Assembly (NCBI GenBank): GCA_030247725.1
Contig: JAOTRT010000002.1
Span: 372,001 to 436,000 of the forward strand
Length of the DNA stretch: 64,000 nt
Reading direction: 5' to 3'
From: Candidatus Nitricoxidireducens bremensis
GTDB lineage: Bacteria > Pseudomonadota > Gammaproteobacteria > Burkholderiales > Rhodocyclaceae
Part shown: positions 8,095 through 17,102 of the stretch, one piece after another
Layout: every line of letters starts with the position of its first letter
Position numbering within the stretch: position 1 is the stretch's first letter
Translations under genes and position numbers: made by a program
The notes under the pieces: generated by a model
Told to the model about the DNA's origin: nothing
Databases searched by the model: none
The model's input: only the letters and a program-made list of their open reading frames with translations

Positions 8095-10323
8095 TTAGAA
8101 CTTGAGGTTTACCCCCGCATAGACCGAGCGCCCCATGCCGGGAACGGCAACACCCCAGGGCATGGTGGTCGGGCTCCGGAGGGCCATCGTCATGCCCTGC
8201 CCCGTGTAGGCGCCCCCCGTCGGCAGGAAGTAATGCTTGTCGAACAGGTTCTCGACGCCGAAGTCCAGCCGCACCTGCTTCCAGGAATAGCTGCCCCGCA
8301 GATTGACCAGACTGTAGCCGGGCGTCTTGATTTCGCTGCGGACGTCGGAAAGGCGGGTCTTCGCCTGCACCCCTACCACTTCCACACCGTTGTCCCAGCC
8401 GCCGGCCTTCTGGGTCAGCGTCAGCTTGGTGTTGAGGGGCATGATGTTGTAGAGATCGTCGCCGGTATCCCGGTTCTTGCCGTTGGTGTAGCCGAGCACG
8501 CCCTTCAGGCCGAAGTCGCCGAGATCGTTCCTGGCCAGCGGCATGCGGCCGGAAAGGTCAAGACCGTAAATCCTAGCCGACTGGTTCTTGTACTGCAGCA
8601 CGTTGAAATTGTCCGCGGCAAAAGCAGTCGTATTGGCACCGACGGCGCCAACCGCCACAGCATCGATGTAGTCGGTCACATGGGTGTAGTAGGGCGTGGC
8701 CTTGAACTCCCAGTTGCGGTCGTGCGCATGCCAGTCGAAGGTGGCACTCGCGGTATGCGCGGTCTCCGGCTTCAGATTGACATCGCCGACATAGCCGTTG
8801 CCGTCGCCGACCGTATTGACCATCACAGCCGCCATGGACCACTTGGACCATGTGTAACGCTCGTACAGATTAGGGGAGCGAACCTTGCGGGCAAAGCCGA
8901 GCTCGACATCCTGGGTCGCGCTGGCCGTATAGCGCGCCAGGGCAGTCAGGTCCCAGTTGTTGTCGGTCTTCTTGCGATTGAGGGCATTGAAGGCAGTGGC
9001 TTCGGCTTGCCGCGCCGCATGGGGGGCGCCCCCGGTCGTGTTGTAGTTCTGGACCTCGCCCGTATCCATGGTCACCCTCTCGTAACGGACGCCCAGCATC
9101 GTCATCCACTGAGCATCGACCTGCTTCTCCCATTCGCCGAACAGGGCCGCCCGGTCGCGCTTTCCATGGTTAATGTTCCAGAAGGTGCCCGGCGACATGT
9201 TGGTGCTTGCCGGGTTAGGCGGCCACCAGTCGTCCAAGCGGTAGGCCTGGTACTCGCCGCCGATTCGCAGGGTATCGCGCTCCGAAAGGACAACGTCGCC
9301 GCTCAGCGTCGCGCCGGTGGTTTTCCCTTCCGTATTCATGGGCATCTGGGTACTCATCTTGGCATCGGCGAAGGCCATCTCGTGGCTCGTCTTCTCCTGA
9401 TAGACACGGGCCTTCAGCACACCCCACTGCTGCTGTCCCGTGAACGCCAGGCTGAAACGGTTGCTGGTGTTCTGCGTCATGTCCATGCGCTGGTTGGGAA
9501 AGTACTCGAAAGGAATCCGTTGATTCGCGTACTTGAATTCAATCAATTGCCGGTCGCCACGCAATGCCAGGCTCAGAGACTGGTTGTTCGTTTCGTAGGC
9601 AGTCCCGGCCACCTCGTCGCGGGATACCGGAGTACCGATACGGCTGGTTGCCGTCGCCAGCTTGAAGTCGCCTGCCGCCTTGTAGTTGCCCGCCTCGGCC
9701 GTCGACGCAGAGTAGGTGGCGCTGAATGCTTCCGTGGCATAGGTGGCGGAAGCGTTGCCGCCCCGGGCGTTGCCGTTGCTGCGATAGAAGGCACCCACCT
9801 CCCCCTTCATCAGCCTGCCCTGGCCGGCCGCGGCGAACTCCGGCGCGCGGGATTCGGCGACGATTGTGCCGCCGATGCTGTCCCCGCCGGCGCTCACCGG
9901 CGTGATGCCCGCATACACCTTCAGCTTGCCCACGTTCGTCGGCTCGATGTAGGACAGGGCCGGGTTCATATGGTTGGGACAGGATGAGATCAGGTCCATG
10001 CCGTCGACCTTGATGCGCAGCCGGTCATCGGCCAGGCCGTGGATGGCCGGCAGGCTGGAGATGCCACCGGCGCCGTAGAGACTCACGCCGGGCACGCCAT
10101 CGAGCAGGGAGGCCGTATCGCTGGTTCTTGCCGTCCCGGACCGGAGCGCGTCGCCGCCGACCATCCCATGGGCCGCCGGTTCCGTCTCGGCCGGCGCAGT
10201 CACCAGCACCTTGTCGAGCTGCTTCTCGGGAGATGTCTTCATCTCCTCGGCCAAGGCCGGAATTGCCCCGGCGACGGCGACGAACATGACGGAACGGAGA
10301 GCGAATGCAACTTGCTTTTTCAT
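8095..10323 (-). CDS. TonB-dependent outer-membrane copper receptor, OprC/NosA-like
   Basis: A 742-residue outer-membrane receptor: signal peptide ending ALA near residue 25, a plug domain up to about residue 170, then a beta-barrel ending in the typical C-terminal aromatic (VNLKF). The plug carries Cys115-Pro-Asn-His-Met119, the CxxxM motif known from OprC of Pseudomonas as a copper-binding site; NosA of denitrifiers is related and needed for N2O reductase copper supply. Divergent from the Sel1-repeat gene, with two GCGRC-N5-GYCGC sites and a -10 in the shared promoter region. Substrate assignment rests on the CxxxM motif and the copper context. Confidence 0.9.
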   Translation of the reverse strand: MKKQVAFALRSVMFVAVAGAIPALAEEMKTSPEKQLDKVLVTAPAETEPAAHGMVGGDALRSGTARTSDTASLLDGVPGVSLYGAGGISSLPAIHGLADDRLRIKVDGMDLISSCPNHMNPALSYIEPTNVGKLKVYAGITPVSAGGDSIGGTIVAESRAPEFAAAGQGRLMKGEVGAFYRSNGNARGGNASATYATEAFSATYSASTAEAGNYKAAGDFKLATATSRIGTPVSRDEVAGTAYETNNQSLSLALRGDRQLIEFKYANQRIPFEYFPNQRMDMTQNTSNRFSLAFTGQQQWGVLKARVYQEKTSHEMAFADAKMSTQMPMNTEGKTTGATLSGDVVLSERDTLRIGGEYQAYRLDDWWPPNPASTNMSPGTFWNINHGKRDRAALFGEWEKQVDAQWMTMLGVRYERVTMDTGEVQNYNTTGGAPHAARQAEATAFNALNRKKTDNNWDLTALARYTASATQDVELGFARKVRSPNLYERYTWSKWSMAAVMVNTVGDGNGYVGDVNLKPETAHTASATFDWHAHDRNWEFKATPYYTHVTDYIDAVAVGAVGANTTAFAADNFNVLQYKNQSARIYGLDLSGRMPLARNDLGDFGLKGVLGYTNGKNRDTGDDLYNIMPLNTKLTLTQKAGGWDNGVEVVGVQAKTRLSDVRSEIKTPGYSLVNLRGSYSWKQVRLDFGVENLFDKHYFLPTGGAYTGQGMTMALRSPTTMPWGVAVPGMGRSVYAGVNLKF

Positions 10324-10359
10324 GGCGATGATTTGGATTGGCGTGGCAAGAAGGGGGCG

Positions 10360-10429
10360 ATTCTATGGGGGGGCAGACCTCCACCAGCGCGGCCAATTGC
10401 CGCATGCGGCGACATGTCGCATGCGGCAA
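10360..10429 (-). promoter_or_regulatory. Tandem RegA/RoxR-type sites upstream of the OprC-like receptor
   Basis: Two sites of form GCGRC-N5-GYCGC: a proximal one at 10389-10403 and a distal one at 10406-10420, centres 17 bases apart; both lie within or next to a 33-base inverted structure at 10397-10429. On the minus strand the proximal site ends 23 bases before a TAGAAT -10 (10365-10360). The -35 position has no consensus. The same region could also serve the divergent gene at 10559. Confidence 0.62.
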
Positions 10430-10558
10430 TTTGTCCAATTCCCATGCTGGGATCAGGCCTATAGGATGCGCAGCGTTCCCGGCGCATCGGCGCTCCCCGC
10501 CTCACCTCACGGCCAGGCGCCAGTGCCGGGAACGGCTTTCCCAACGAGGCCGGACACC

Positions 10559-11137
10559 ATGAAAACCACAAGAAACCTGAGCCTGGCGGGCCTTCTCGCC
10601 ATCTTCTTCCTGGCATTGCCAGCCACCGCCGCGAGCAACGACGTCGACGCGGACCTGCGCCGCGCCGCCAAGCTGCAAAGGAACGGTGATGTGGCCGCCG
10701 CAACCGCCATATGGAAACACTGGGCGGAACGAGGCAATGCCGACGCCGCCTACAACCTCGCGGTGATCCACCAGCACGGCGACGGCGTCGCCAGGGATTT
10801 CGCGGAAGCCCTGCGCTGGTATCGGCATGCAGCCCATCTCGGCGACCGTATCTCGGAATACCAGATCGGACTCATGTACTTGAACGGCGAAGGGGTGACT
10901 ACCGACCCGGAGGAGGCCCATCGCTGGCTGACCGGCCATCGGCGGCACCATGTACCCCACGCCCACGACGAGCAGATGCAGGCCTGGCGCAGGCAGGCCG
11001 CGGCGTTGATCGAAGCCAGCGAAAGGCGCGAGGCCTTGGCGAAGTCCCGCGCGAACGACGCCCAGGTGCTGGCGGAGCTGCGGAGACGTGCCGCGAAACC
11101 TCTGCCTCGGGTAACTTGGCTCGCGTCGGGGGGATAG
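10559..11137 (+). CDS. Exported Sel1-repeat (tetratricopeptide-like) protein
   Basis: 192 residues with a signal peptide (ATG at 10559, likely cleavage after ATAA near residue 25). Residues ~55-125 contain two Sel1-like repeats, recognisable by AAYNLAVIHQHGDGVARD and YQIGLMYLNGEGV followed by EA-RW helices. Sel1 repeats make helical scaffolds for protein interaction, here in the periplasm. The C-terminal third is charged and helical. It lies between two TonB receptor genes, divergent from the first. The specific partner is unknown. The longer upstream frame is rejected because it crosses the receptor promoter. Confidence 0.82.
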   Translation: MKTTRNLSLAGLLAIFFLALPATAASNDVDADLRRAAKLQRNGDVAAATAIWKHWAERGNADAAYNLAVIHQHGDGVARDFAEALRWYRHAAHLGDRISEYQIGLMYLNGEGVTTDPEEAHRWLTGHRRHHVPHAHDEQMQAWRRQAAALIEASERREALAKSRANDAQVLAELRRRAAKPLPRVTWLASGG

Positions 11138-11249
11138 CCACAGCAAACTGGCGGAACAGACTGCATTCAAACGATGGGTGCCTGGCGTACGGTGCCGGTC
11201 GCAATAGTCTGCGGTCTTGCAGCCTCAATCGCCATTCCCATCCATGACT

Positions 11250-11314
11250 GCGGCGTATCGCCACGGTGCGCGACAATATGCCGCACCGGTGGCGGCCGTC
11301 CTGCCTGCTATAAC
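11250..11314 (+). promoter_or_regulatory. RegA/RoxR-type site and -10 upstream of the second TonB receptor
   Basis: GCGAC-AATAT-GCCGC at 11270-11284, ending 24 bases before TATAAC (11309-11314); a weaker GCGGC-N5-GCCAC copy (one mismatch) lies at 11250-11264. The receptor ATG is at 11344. No -35 consensus is present. The spacing equals that of the site before the 7982 gene. Confidence 0.62.
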
Positions 11315-11343
11315 TCGCCCCTCAAAAATGAGGAGAGCAGGAC

Positions 11344-13521
11344 ATGTTGCATTTGCCATTCAAGCGCAAGCTAATAGCGCTGGTCACCATCGCAGCCGCA
11401 GGCCAGATTGTCCAAGCAGCACCTATTGATGAACCTGTAGCCGAACTCGGCGCTGTCACGGTTTCCGTCGGCCGCGGCTCCAAGCTGGAAGACATGGACA
11501 TGAGCACGACGGTCATGACCAGGGAACAGATCCAGGAGGCGCCCCAGACTTCCGTCGAACAGATCCTTAGCCGCATCCCCGGCATCTTCACCCCCCAACA
11601 GCCGACCACCCAGATGCACCCGACCTCCCAAGTCTTCAGCATCCGGGGGTTCGGCACCGTGACCACCATCAACACCTTGCTCATGGTCGACGGCGTTCCT
11701 GCCAACGACCCCTACTTCCGCACCATCGACTGGAGCCAGATTCCCAAGGACGCCATCGAACGCATCGAGGTGATTCGCGGCGGCGGTGCCACGAGTCTCT
11801 GGGGCAACATGGCCATGGGCGGCATCGTCAACATCGTCACCCGCGATCCCGCGCCAGGGGAAAGGCGCGTCAACGCCAGCTACGGCAGCTTCAACACGGC
11901 AACCGGCGATGTCGCGGCCACCTTGTATGCCTCGGACAAACTGAAAGTCGGGATTTCCGTCGGGGGCACGAAAAGCGACGGATACCACCAGACGCCGGCC
12001 CAATACCGGAACCAGGACATGGTGGCAACCTCTTCGCAGGTCAATAACGTTTCCTTGTCGGCCATCCTGACACCGTCGAAGGACTCGAAATACCATTTGA
12101 AGTTCACCGGGCACGAATCCAAAAAAGAGGGCGCCCTCTGGAAGAACGCCCGCAATGCCTGGGACATGTACCAGGTCAGCGGCGGCGGTTCGACAAAGTT
12201 ATCAGCAGGCGGCAGCATCAACGTCGCCGGCTGGTACAACCGCGGCGAAATGGACACCACCAATGCTGCCACCCTTGCCGCCTACAACATCATGGCGCCG
12301 TCCACGGCCATGACGCCGTACCAGAGTCAGATCGAGCAGGCGAAGTACCGCAGCGCGGGCGGCTCGATCTTCTATCAGCGGGATTTCGGCAGCATCAAGG
12401 ACGTGAAGGCAGGGCTGGACCTCCGCGGCATCACGATCCATGACAACAACAACTTCTTCGGCGCCGCCGGCCCTATCGCCCACATCGTCGCCCGTGCCGA
12501 ACATCGGTTCCAGGGTCTGTTCGTCCAGGGGACCTACCGGCCGGGCGATATCCCGCTGGACGTCACGCTGGGTCTGCGCGAGGACTTCTTCCAGACCCAA
12601 CATGGCAACATCGACAACACCCTCGCCGGCGGCGCCACCAGGAGCACCCCGCTGGCGAACAAGCGGTACACCCAGTTCGATCCCCGCCTCGGCCTCAAGT
12701 ACTTCATTTCCGAGGACCTCGACATCCGCGCGGCAACTTACCGGAACTTCGCCGCACCGGGCATGAACCAGATGTATCGCAGCACGCGTTCCGGCACCAA
12801 CTATCTTGCACCGAACGCCTCCTTGATCCCCATGGACAATCTGGGCCGGGAGGTGGGCGTGGACTTCATCCGTCCCGGCTTTGATGTGGCCTTCACGCTG
12901 TTCCACAACAAGCTGAAGAACTTCGTCGACTATGTTCCAGTCTGCAGCGGTGCGGCAGGCGCCTGCGACGGCCATGCCACCATTGCCGGCACCGGCTTCG
13001 ACAACGGCACCGTGCAGCGAATCAACCAGTATGTGAATGCCGGCGACGCGGTCATCAAGGGCGCCGAGCTCATCGCCAATTGGAAGGCCAGCGAAGCCCT
13101 GCAATTCAACGGCGGATATACCCGCACCCGCGCCTTTCTGATCCGCTCCGACTACAGTGCAGCGGCTCCCACCAACGTCCAACTGGGCCAGATTCCCGCC
13201 TGGATGGCAACACTGGGAGCCGGCTGGCAGGCAACTTCCGCCCTCAAGCTCACGCTGCAACTCAAGCGCTTCCCCTCCTATTGGAACAACACCGCCCATA
13301 CGCAGCGGAACGACGGGGCAACGCTGGCGGACGTCGGCATGAATTACCGAGTGAGCAAGTCCCTCGACGTGTACGGCAGCATCCAGAACCTCGGCAATAA
13401 GAAGTACCTCGACCAGGGACTGACCATGACTGCGTTCGAGGGCTCGACCGTGTCGACCAGCCAGGTGCCGGCACTGGGTATGCCGATGAACGTGACCGTA
13501 GGCGTGCGCGCCTCGTTCTGA
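11344..13521 (+). CDS. TonB-dependent receptor
   Basis: 725-residue outer-membrane receptor with a signal peptide (cleavage near residue 25, VQAA), a plug domain with the usual IRGFG, VDGVP and RIEVIRGGGATSLWG motifs between residues ~50 and 165, and a 22-strand barrel ending in VRASF. ATG at 11344 follows GAGGAGAGCAGG. It starts a run of six genes with a BNR-repeat protein, a thioredoxin-like protein and its own tonB-exbB-exbD, so it is the importer of a dedicated uptake system. The ligand is not evident from the sequence; the promoter is shared in type with the OprC-like receptor, so a copper complex is the leading guess. Confidence 0.9.
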   Translation: MLHLPFKRKLIALVTIAAAGQIVQAAPIDEPVAELGAVTVSVGRGSKLEDMDMSTTVMTREQIQEAPQTSVEQILSRIPGIFTPQQPTTQMHPTSQVFSIRGFGTVTTINTLLMVDGVPANDPYFRTIDWSQIPKDAIERIEVIRGGGATSLWGNMAMGGIVNIVTRDPAPGERRVNASYGSFNTATGDVAATLYASDKLKVGISVGGTKSDGYHQTPAQYRNQDMVATSSQVNNVSLSAILTPSKDSKYHLKFTGHESKKEGALWKNARNAWDMYQVSGGGSTKLSAGGSINVAGWYNRGEMDTTNAATLAAYNIMAPSTAMTPYQSQIEQAKYRSAGGSIFYQRDFGSIKDVKAGLDLRGITIHDNNNFFGAAGPIAHIVARAEHRFQGLFVQGTYRPGDIPLDVTLGLREDFFQTQHGNIDNTLAGGATRSTPLANKRYTQFDPRLGLKYFISEDLDIRAATYRNFAAPGMNQMYRSTRSGTNYLAPNASLIPMDNLGREVGVDFIRPGFDVAFTLFHNKLKNFVDYVPVCSGAAGACDGHATIAGTGFDNGTVQRINQYVNAGDAVIKGAELIANWKASEALQFNGGYTRTRAFLIRSDYSAAAPTNVQLGQIPAWMATLGAGWQATSALKLTLQLKRFPSYWNNTAHTQRNDGATLADVGMNYRVSKSLDVYGSIQNLGNKKYLDQGLTMTAFEGSTVSTSQVPALGMPMNVTVGVRASF

Positions 13522-13534
13522 GGACCGATCGATC

Positions 13535-14710
13535 ATGCGTCGCCCTGTCCTTGCGGCAGTCTTCTTCTGGCTTCTGTCCGCCCTGCCGGCTTGGGCGGAC
13601 AGGGAAGCCATGTGGAAGGAGATACTCGCCAAGCCCTCGACGGCCGTCGCCGCAGCCTTCGACGAGAAGGGCCGGCTGTGGGTGGTGAATTACGAGAAGC
13701 GCCATCTCTACGCCCGCCATTCGGACGACCTCGGCAAGACGATGAGTCCACCGGTGCGGATCAACACCGCGCCCGAGGACATGCTCGGCGACAGCGAGAA
13801 CCGGCCGAAGCTGATCGTACGCGACGAATCCCTGTTCGTTTCCTATACCGCCGGACTGACCAGGCCGATGACCGGCGATATCCGCTTCAGCCGCTCTTCC
13901 GATGGCGGCAAGACCTTTTCCGAGCCGATCACGGTCAACGACAACCGCGAAATCATCAGCCACCGCTTCGATGCCCTTACGGTTGGCGCCGACGGGCGCG
14001 TGGCTCTGGCCTGGCTCGACAAGCGCGACATCGAGGCGGCCCAGCGCAACGGCACCCAGTACAAGGGCGCGGCGGTCTATGTCGCCGAGTCCGTCGACGG
14101 CGGCCTCAGCTTCGCCCCCAATCGCAAGCTCGCCGACCACACCTGCGAATGCTGCCGCGTCGGACTGGCTGCCGACCGCGACGGTATGCCCGTCGCCTTC
14201 TGGCGCCATATCTTCGACGGCGGCATCCGCGACTTCGCCCTCGCCCGCTTCGACGAACCGGCGCGACGGGCGACGGAGGACGGCTGGAAGATCGATGGCT
14301 GCCCCCACCACGGCGGCGACCTGTCCATCGACAGCCGCGGTGCGCGCCATCTGGCCTGGTTCACCGGCGCGCCCGGCAACCCCGGACTCTTCTATCGACG
14401 CATCGTCGGCGAACAGATGACCGTGGCGATGCCCTTCGGCGATCTCGATGCCCAGCCGGGCCACCCGACCGTGCTGGCCCAGGAGGGGAATGTGTTTCTC
14501 GCCTGGAGGGAATTCGACGGCCGGCAGATGACGATCAAGACCATGACATCCCGAGACCGGGGCGATACCTGGAGCCGGGCCGCAAAGCGTGCCGTCACAG
14601 CCGGGGCGGCCGACTATCCCCTGTTGCTTGCAGGTCGCGGCAAGGTGTGGCTGGCGTGGAACACGGCCTCGGAGGGATTCCGCCTTTTCGATCTGGAGAC
14701 GGAAGAGTGA
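13535..14710 (+). CDS. Exported BNR/Asp-box beta-propeller protein with Cys/His clusters
   Basis: 391 residues: signal peptide to about residue 21 (PAWA), then a sialidase-like beta-propeller with several Asp-box motifs (SSDGGKTF, SVDGGLSF, SRDRGDTW). It is unlikely to be a sialidase: no arginine-triad context is apparent, and it sits between a TonB receptor and a thioredoxin-like protein. A Cys204-x-Cys206-Cys207 cluster and Cys256-Pro-His-His259 could bind a metal or form redox-active disulfides. Starts 13 bases after the receptor stop; its own stop overlaps the next GTG. Probably a periplasmic or surface substrate-binding partner of the receptor (inference). Confidence 0.8.
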   Translation: MRRPVLAAVFFWLLSALPAWADREAMWKEILAKPSTAVAAAFDEKGRLWVVNYEKRHLYARHSDDLGKTMSPPVRINTAPEDMLGDSENRPKLIVRDESLFVSYTAGLTRPMTGDIRFSRSSDGGKTFSEPITVNDNREIISHRFDALTVGADGRVALAWLDKRDIEAAQRNGTQYKGAAVYVAESVDGGLSFAPNRKLADHTCECCRVGLAADRDGMPVAFWRHIFDGGIRDFALARFDEPARRATEDGWKIDGCPHHGGDLSIDSRGARHLAWFTGAPGNPGLFYRRIVGEQMTVAMPFGDLDAQPGHPTVLAQEGNVFLAWREFDGRQMTIKTMTSRDRGDTWSRAAKRAVTAGAADYPLLLAGRGKVWLAWNTASEGFRLFDLETEE

Positions 14711-15204
14711 GGCTATTTACCTTCCTTGTGCTGGCGCTGGTCACCTGCCTTGCCCAAGCCGAGGTACGGCCCTTCGAGGTCGGCAGCCATGCGCAGATTC
14801 GTGCCGTCCGCGAGGGGCGCCCGTTCATTCTCAGCTTCTGGTCCATCGATTGCGCTCATTGCCCGAAGGAGCTCAAGACTCTGGGGGAACTCAAGAAGCG
14901 CCACCCCGGCATCGATGTCGTTCTCGTCTCCACCGATCCCCTCGCGGAGACGGCCATGCTCGCGAACTTCGCCGCCCGCCAGGGGCTGGGTCAGGCAGAG
15001 CAATGGGTCTTTGCCGATCCGCAACCCCAGAAGCTCCGCTTCGAGATCGACAAGCGCTGGTGGGGCGAACTACCGCGCACCTATCTTTTCGACGCCAACC
15101 ACAAGGTAATCGCGTTCAGCGGTCTGATGGCCGAGGAGGCGCTCGCCGGCTGGATCGAGCGTAACGGTCTCGCCGCTCACCGGCCAGGAAAGGTGGCTCA
15201 GTGA
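14707..15204 (+). CDS. Thioredoxin-fold (TlpA-like) exported protein
   Basis: 165 residues from a GTG at 14707 that overlaps the preceding stop (GTGA). N-terminal signal peptide ending near residue 18 (AQA). The active site is Cys49-Ala-His-Cys52 within FWSIDCAHC, followed by the cis-Pro loop LPRTY. TlpA-like oxidoreductases keep periplasmic thiols reduced; the neighbouring propeller protein with Cys clusters is a natural substrate. Its 3' end overlaps tonB by 4 bases. It could alternatively be a copper chaperone in the manner of some TlpA proteins. Confidence 0.85.
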   Translation: MRLFTFLVLALVTCLAQAEVRPFEVGSHAQIRAVREGRPFILSFWSIDCAHCPKELKTLGELKKRHPGIDVVLVSTDPLAETAMLANFAARQGLGQAEQWVFADPQPQKLRFEIDKRWWGELPRTYLFDANHKVIAFSGLMAEEALAGWIERNGLAAHRPGKVAQ

Positions 15205-15881
15205 GCATCGGGACCGAAAGCCCAGGTCTGCTCTGGCAGGACCCCTTCGCGCCGCGCGAGTCCGCGGCCCGGCGGGCGTTGCGCTTCGCCCTGATCGCCG
15301 CGCTCCACGTCGCCCTGGTCGCCGGCGTCGTCAGCCTGGCCAGCGATCCGCAGTTGCAGCAATCTGCCCGGGAGCTGGTGGTGCGCCTCATCGAGCTGCC
15401 GCCGCCGGTGCCGGAAGTGGTCAAGCCGCCCAAGCCCCAGCCCGTCAAGCCCGAAACCGTGCGCAAGCCGGCACCGCCGCCGCCCGTTATGACCGCCGCC
15501 GCCGAGGCGCCCGCCGCCGCCAGCTTCGCCGTGGCACCCCAGCCGCCCGCCCCGCCCGCGCTGCCGCCGGTGCAGGCACCGCCCGCCGCCGCACCCGTCA
15601 CCGCGGCCCGCTTCGACGCCGACTATCTGCACAACCCCAAGCCCGTCTATCCGGTGTTCTCGCGCCGCATGAACGAGGAGGGCAAGGTCCAGTTGCGCGT
15701 GCGCGTCAGCGCCGAGGGTGCGGCGCTGGAAGTGGAGATCCGACAGTCGAGCGGCTTCCCGCGCCTCGACGCCGCCGCCCGCGAAGCGGTGTCCAAATGG
15801 CGCTTTGTGCCCGCCAAGCGCGGCGACGAAGCCGTCGAATCCTGGGTCGGCGTACCCATCGTCTTCAAGCTGGATACTTAG
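15201..15881 (+). CDS. tonB: TonB energy-transducing protein
   Basis: 226 residues, GTG start at 15201 overlapping the previous stop. A single N-terminal membrane span (residues ~27-47), a long Pro-rich periplasmic linker (about residues 65-145, rich in PP, PKP and AP repeats), and a C-terminal TonB domain with the YPVFSRR and V-VRVSAEG patterns ending at VFKLDT. It couples proton-motive force from ExbB-ExbD to outer-membrane receptors. It is dedicated by position to the receptor at 11344, though it may serve the other two receptors of the window as well, which have no tonB of their own here. Confidence 0.93.
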   Translation: MSIGTESPGLLWQDPFAPRESAARRALRFALIAALHVALVAGVVSLASDPQLQQSARELVVRLIELPPPVPEVVKPPKPQPVKPETVRKPAPPPPVMTAAAEAPAAASFAVAPQPPAPPALPPVQAPPAAAPVTAARFDADYLHNPKPVYPVFSRRMNEEGKVQLRVRVSAEGAALEVEIRQSSGFPRLDAAAREAVSKWRFVPAKRGDEAVESWVGVPIVFKLDT

Positions 15882-15889
15882 GAGTTCCC

Positions 15890-16609
<720 letters not shown>

Positions 16610-16611
16610 TC

Positions 16612-17022
16612 ATGGCCTTCGGTTCCTTCAGCGAGGGCGGCAACAGCCAGCCCATGGTCGAGATCAACACCACGCCCCTGGTGGACGTGATGCTGGTACT
16701 GCTGGTGATCTTCATCATCACCGCCCCCCTGTTCCACCAGGCGGTGCCCATCGACCTCCCCAAGGTGGATTCCACCCGCCTGGACGACAAGCCGAAGGTG
16801 ATCCAGGTGGCCCTGGATGCCGCCGGCCAGGTCTACCTGGATGGCGAGGCGGTAGCCGCCGCTGCCCTGGACGGCCGCCTCGCCGCTGCCCGCGACGGCA
16901 ACCCGGAACTCCACCTGCGGGCCGACAAGGCCACTCGCTACGAGCGCGTCGCCGAGGTCATGGCCGCCGCCCAGAAAGCCGGCATCGTCAAGATCGCCTT
17001 CGTGACCGACCCCAAAGCTTGA
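16612..17022 (+). CDS. exbD: ExbD proton-channel subunit
   Basis: 136 residues, TolR/ExbD family: short cytoplasmic N-terminus, one span (about residues 23-42) preceded by INTTPLVDVMLVLLV, in which the Asp of LVD is the conserved proton-carrying residue, then a periplasmic domain. Starts 2 bases after exbB. Its stop codon is embedded in the TTGACA that appears to be the -35 of the rpoH promoter (17019-17024), so the rpoH promoter overlaps the end of this gene. Confidence 0.95.
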   Translation: MAFGSFSEGGNSQPMVEINTTPLVDVMLVLLVIFIITAPLFHQAVPIDLPKVDSTRLDDKPKVIQVALDAAGQVYLDGEAVAAAALDGRLAAARDGNPELHLRADKATRYERVAEVMAAAQKAGIVKIAFVTDPKA

Positions 17023-17049
17023 CAAAAAACCTCGGGAACTTGGTAGAGT
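17019..17049 (+). promoter_or_regulatory. Putative vegetative promoter of rpoH
   Basis: TTGACA at 17019-17024 and TAGAGT at 17044-17049, 19 bases apart, with the CIRCE operator beginning at 17051, where a bound repressor would cover the transcription start. The -35 is perfect; the -10 is weak and the spacing long, so the exact -10 is uncertain. Confidence 0.55.
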
Positions 17050-17050
17050 A

Positions 17051-17077
17051 TTAGCACTCAAAGCTTACGAGTGCTAA
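17051..17077 (+). promoter_or_regulatory. CIRCE operator (HrcA binding site) upstream of rpoH
   Basis: TTAGCACTC at 17051-17059, nine bases, then GAGTGCTAA at 17069-17077: a perfect match to the classical CIRCE inverted repeat bound by the heat-shock repressor HrcA. It lies just downstream of the putative -10 and 25 bases before the rpoH start codon, followed by an AAGGAGG ribosome-binding site at 17088-17094. Confidence 0.95.
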
Positions 17078-17102
17078 TATTGATTCGAAGGAGGACGTTC
17101 CT

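Noticed and set aside
13535..14710. Secreted sialidase
   Set aside because: Asp-boxes alone do not define a sialidase; no arginine triad is evident and the context is metal uptake.
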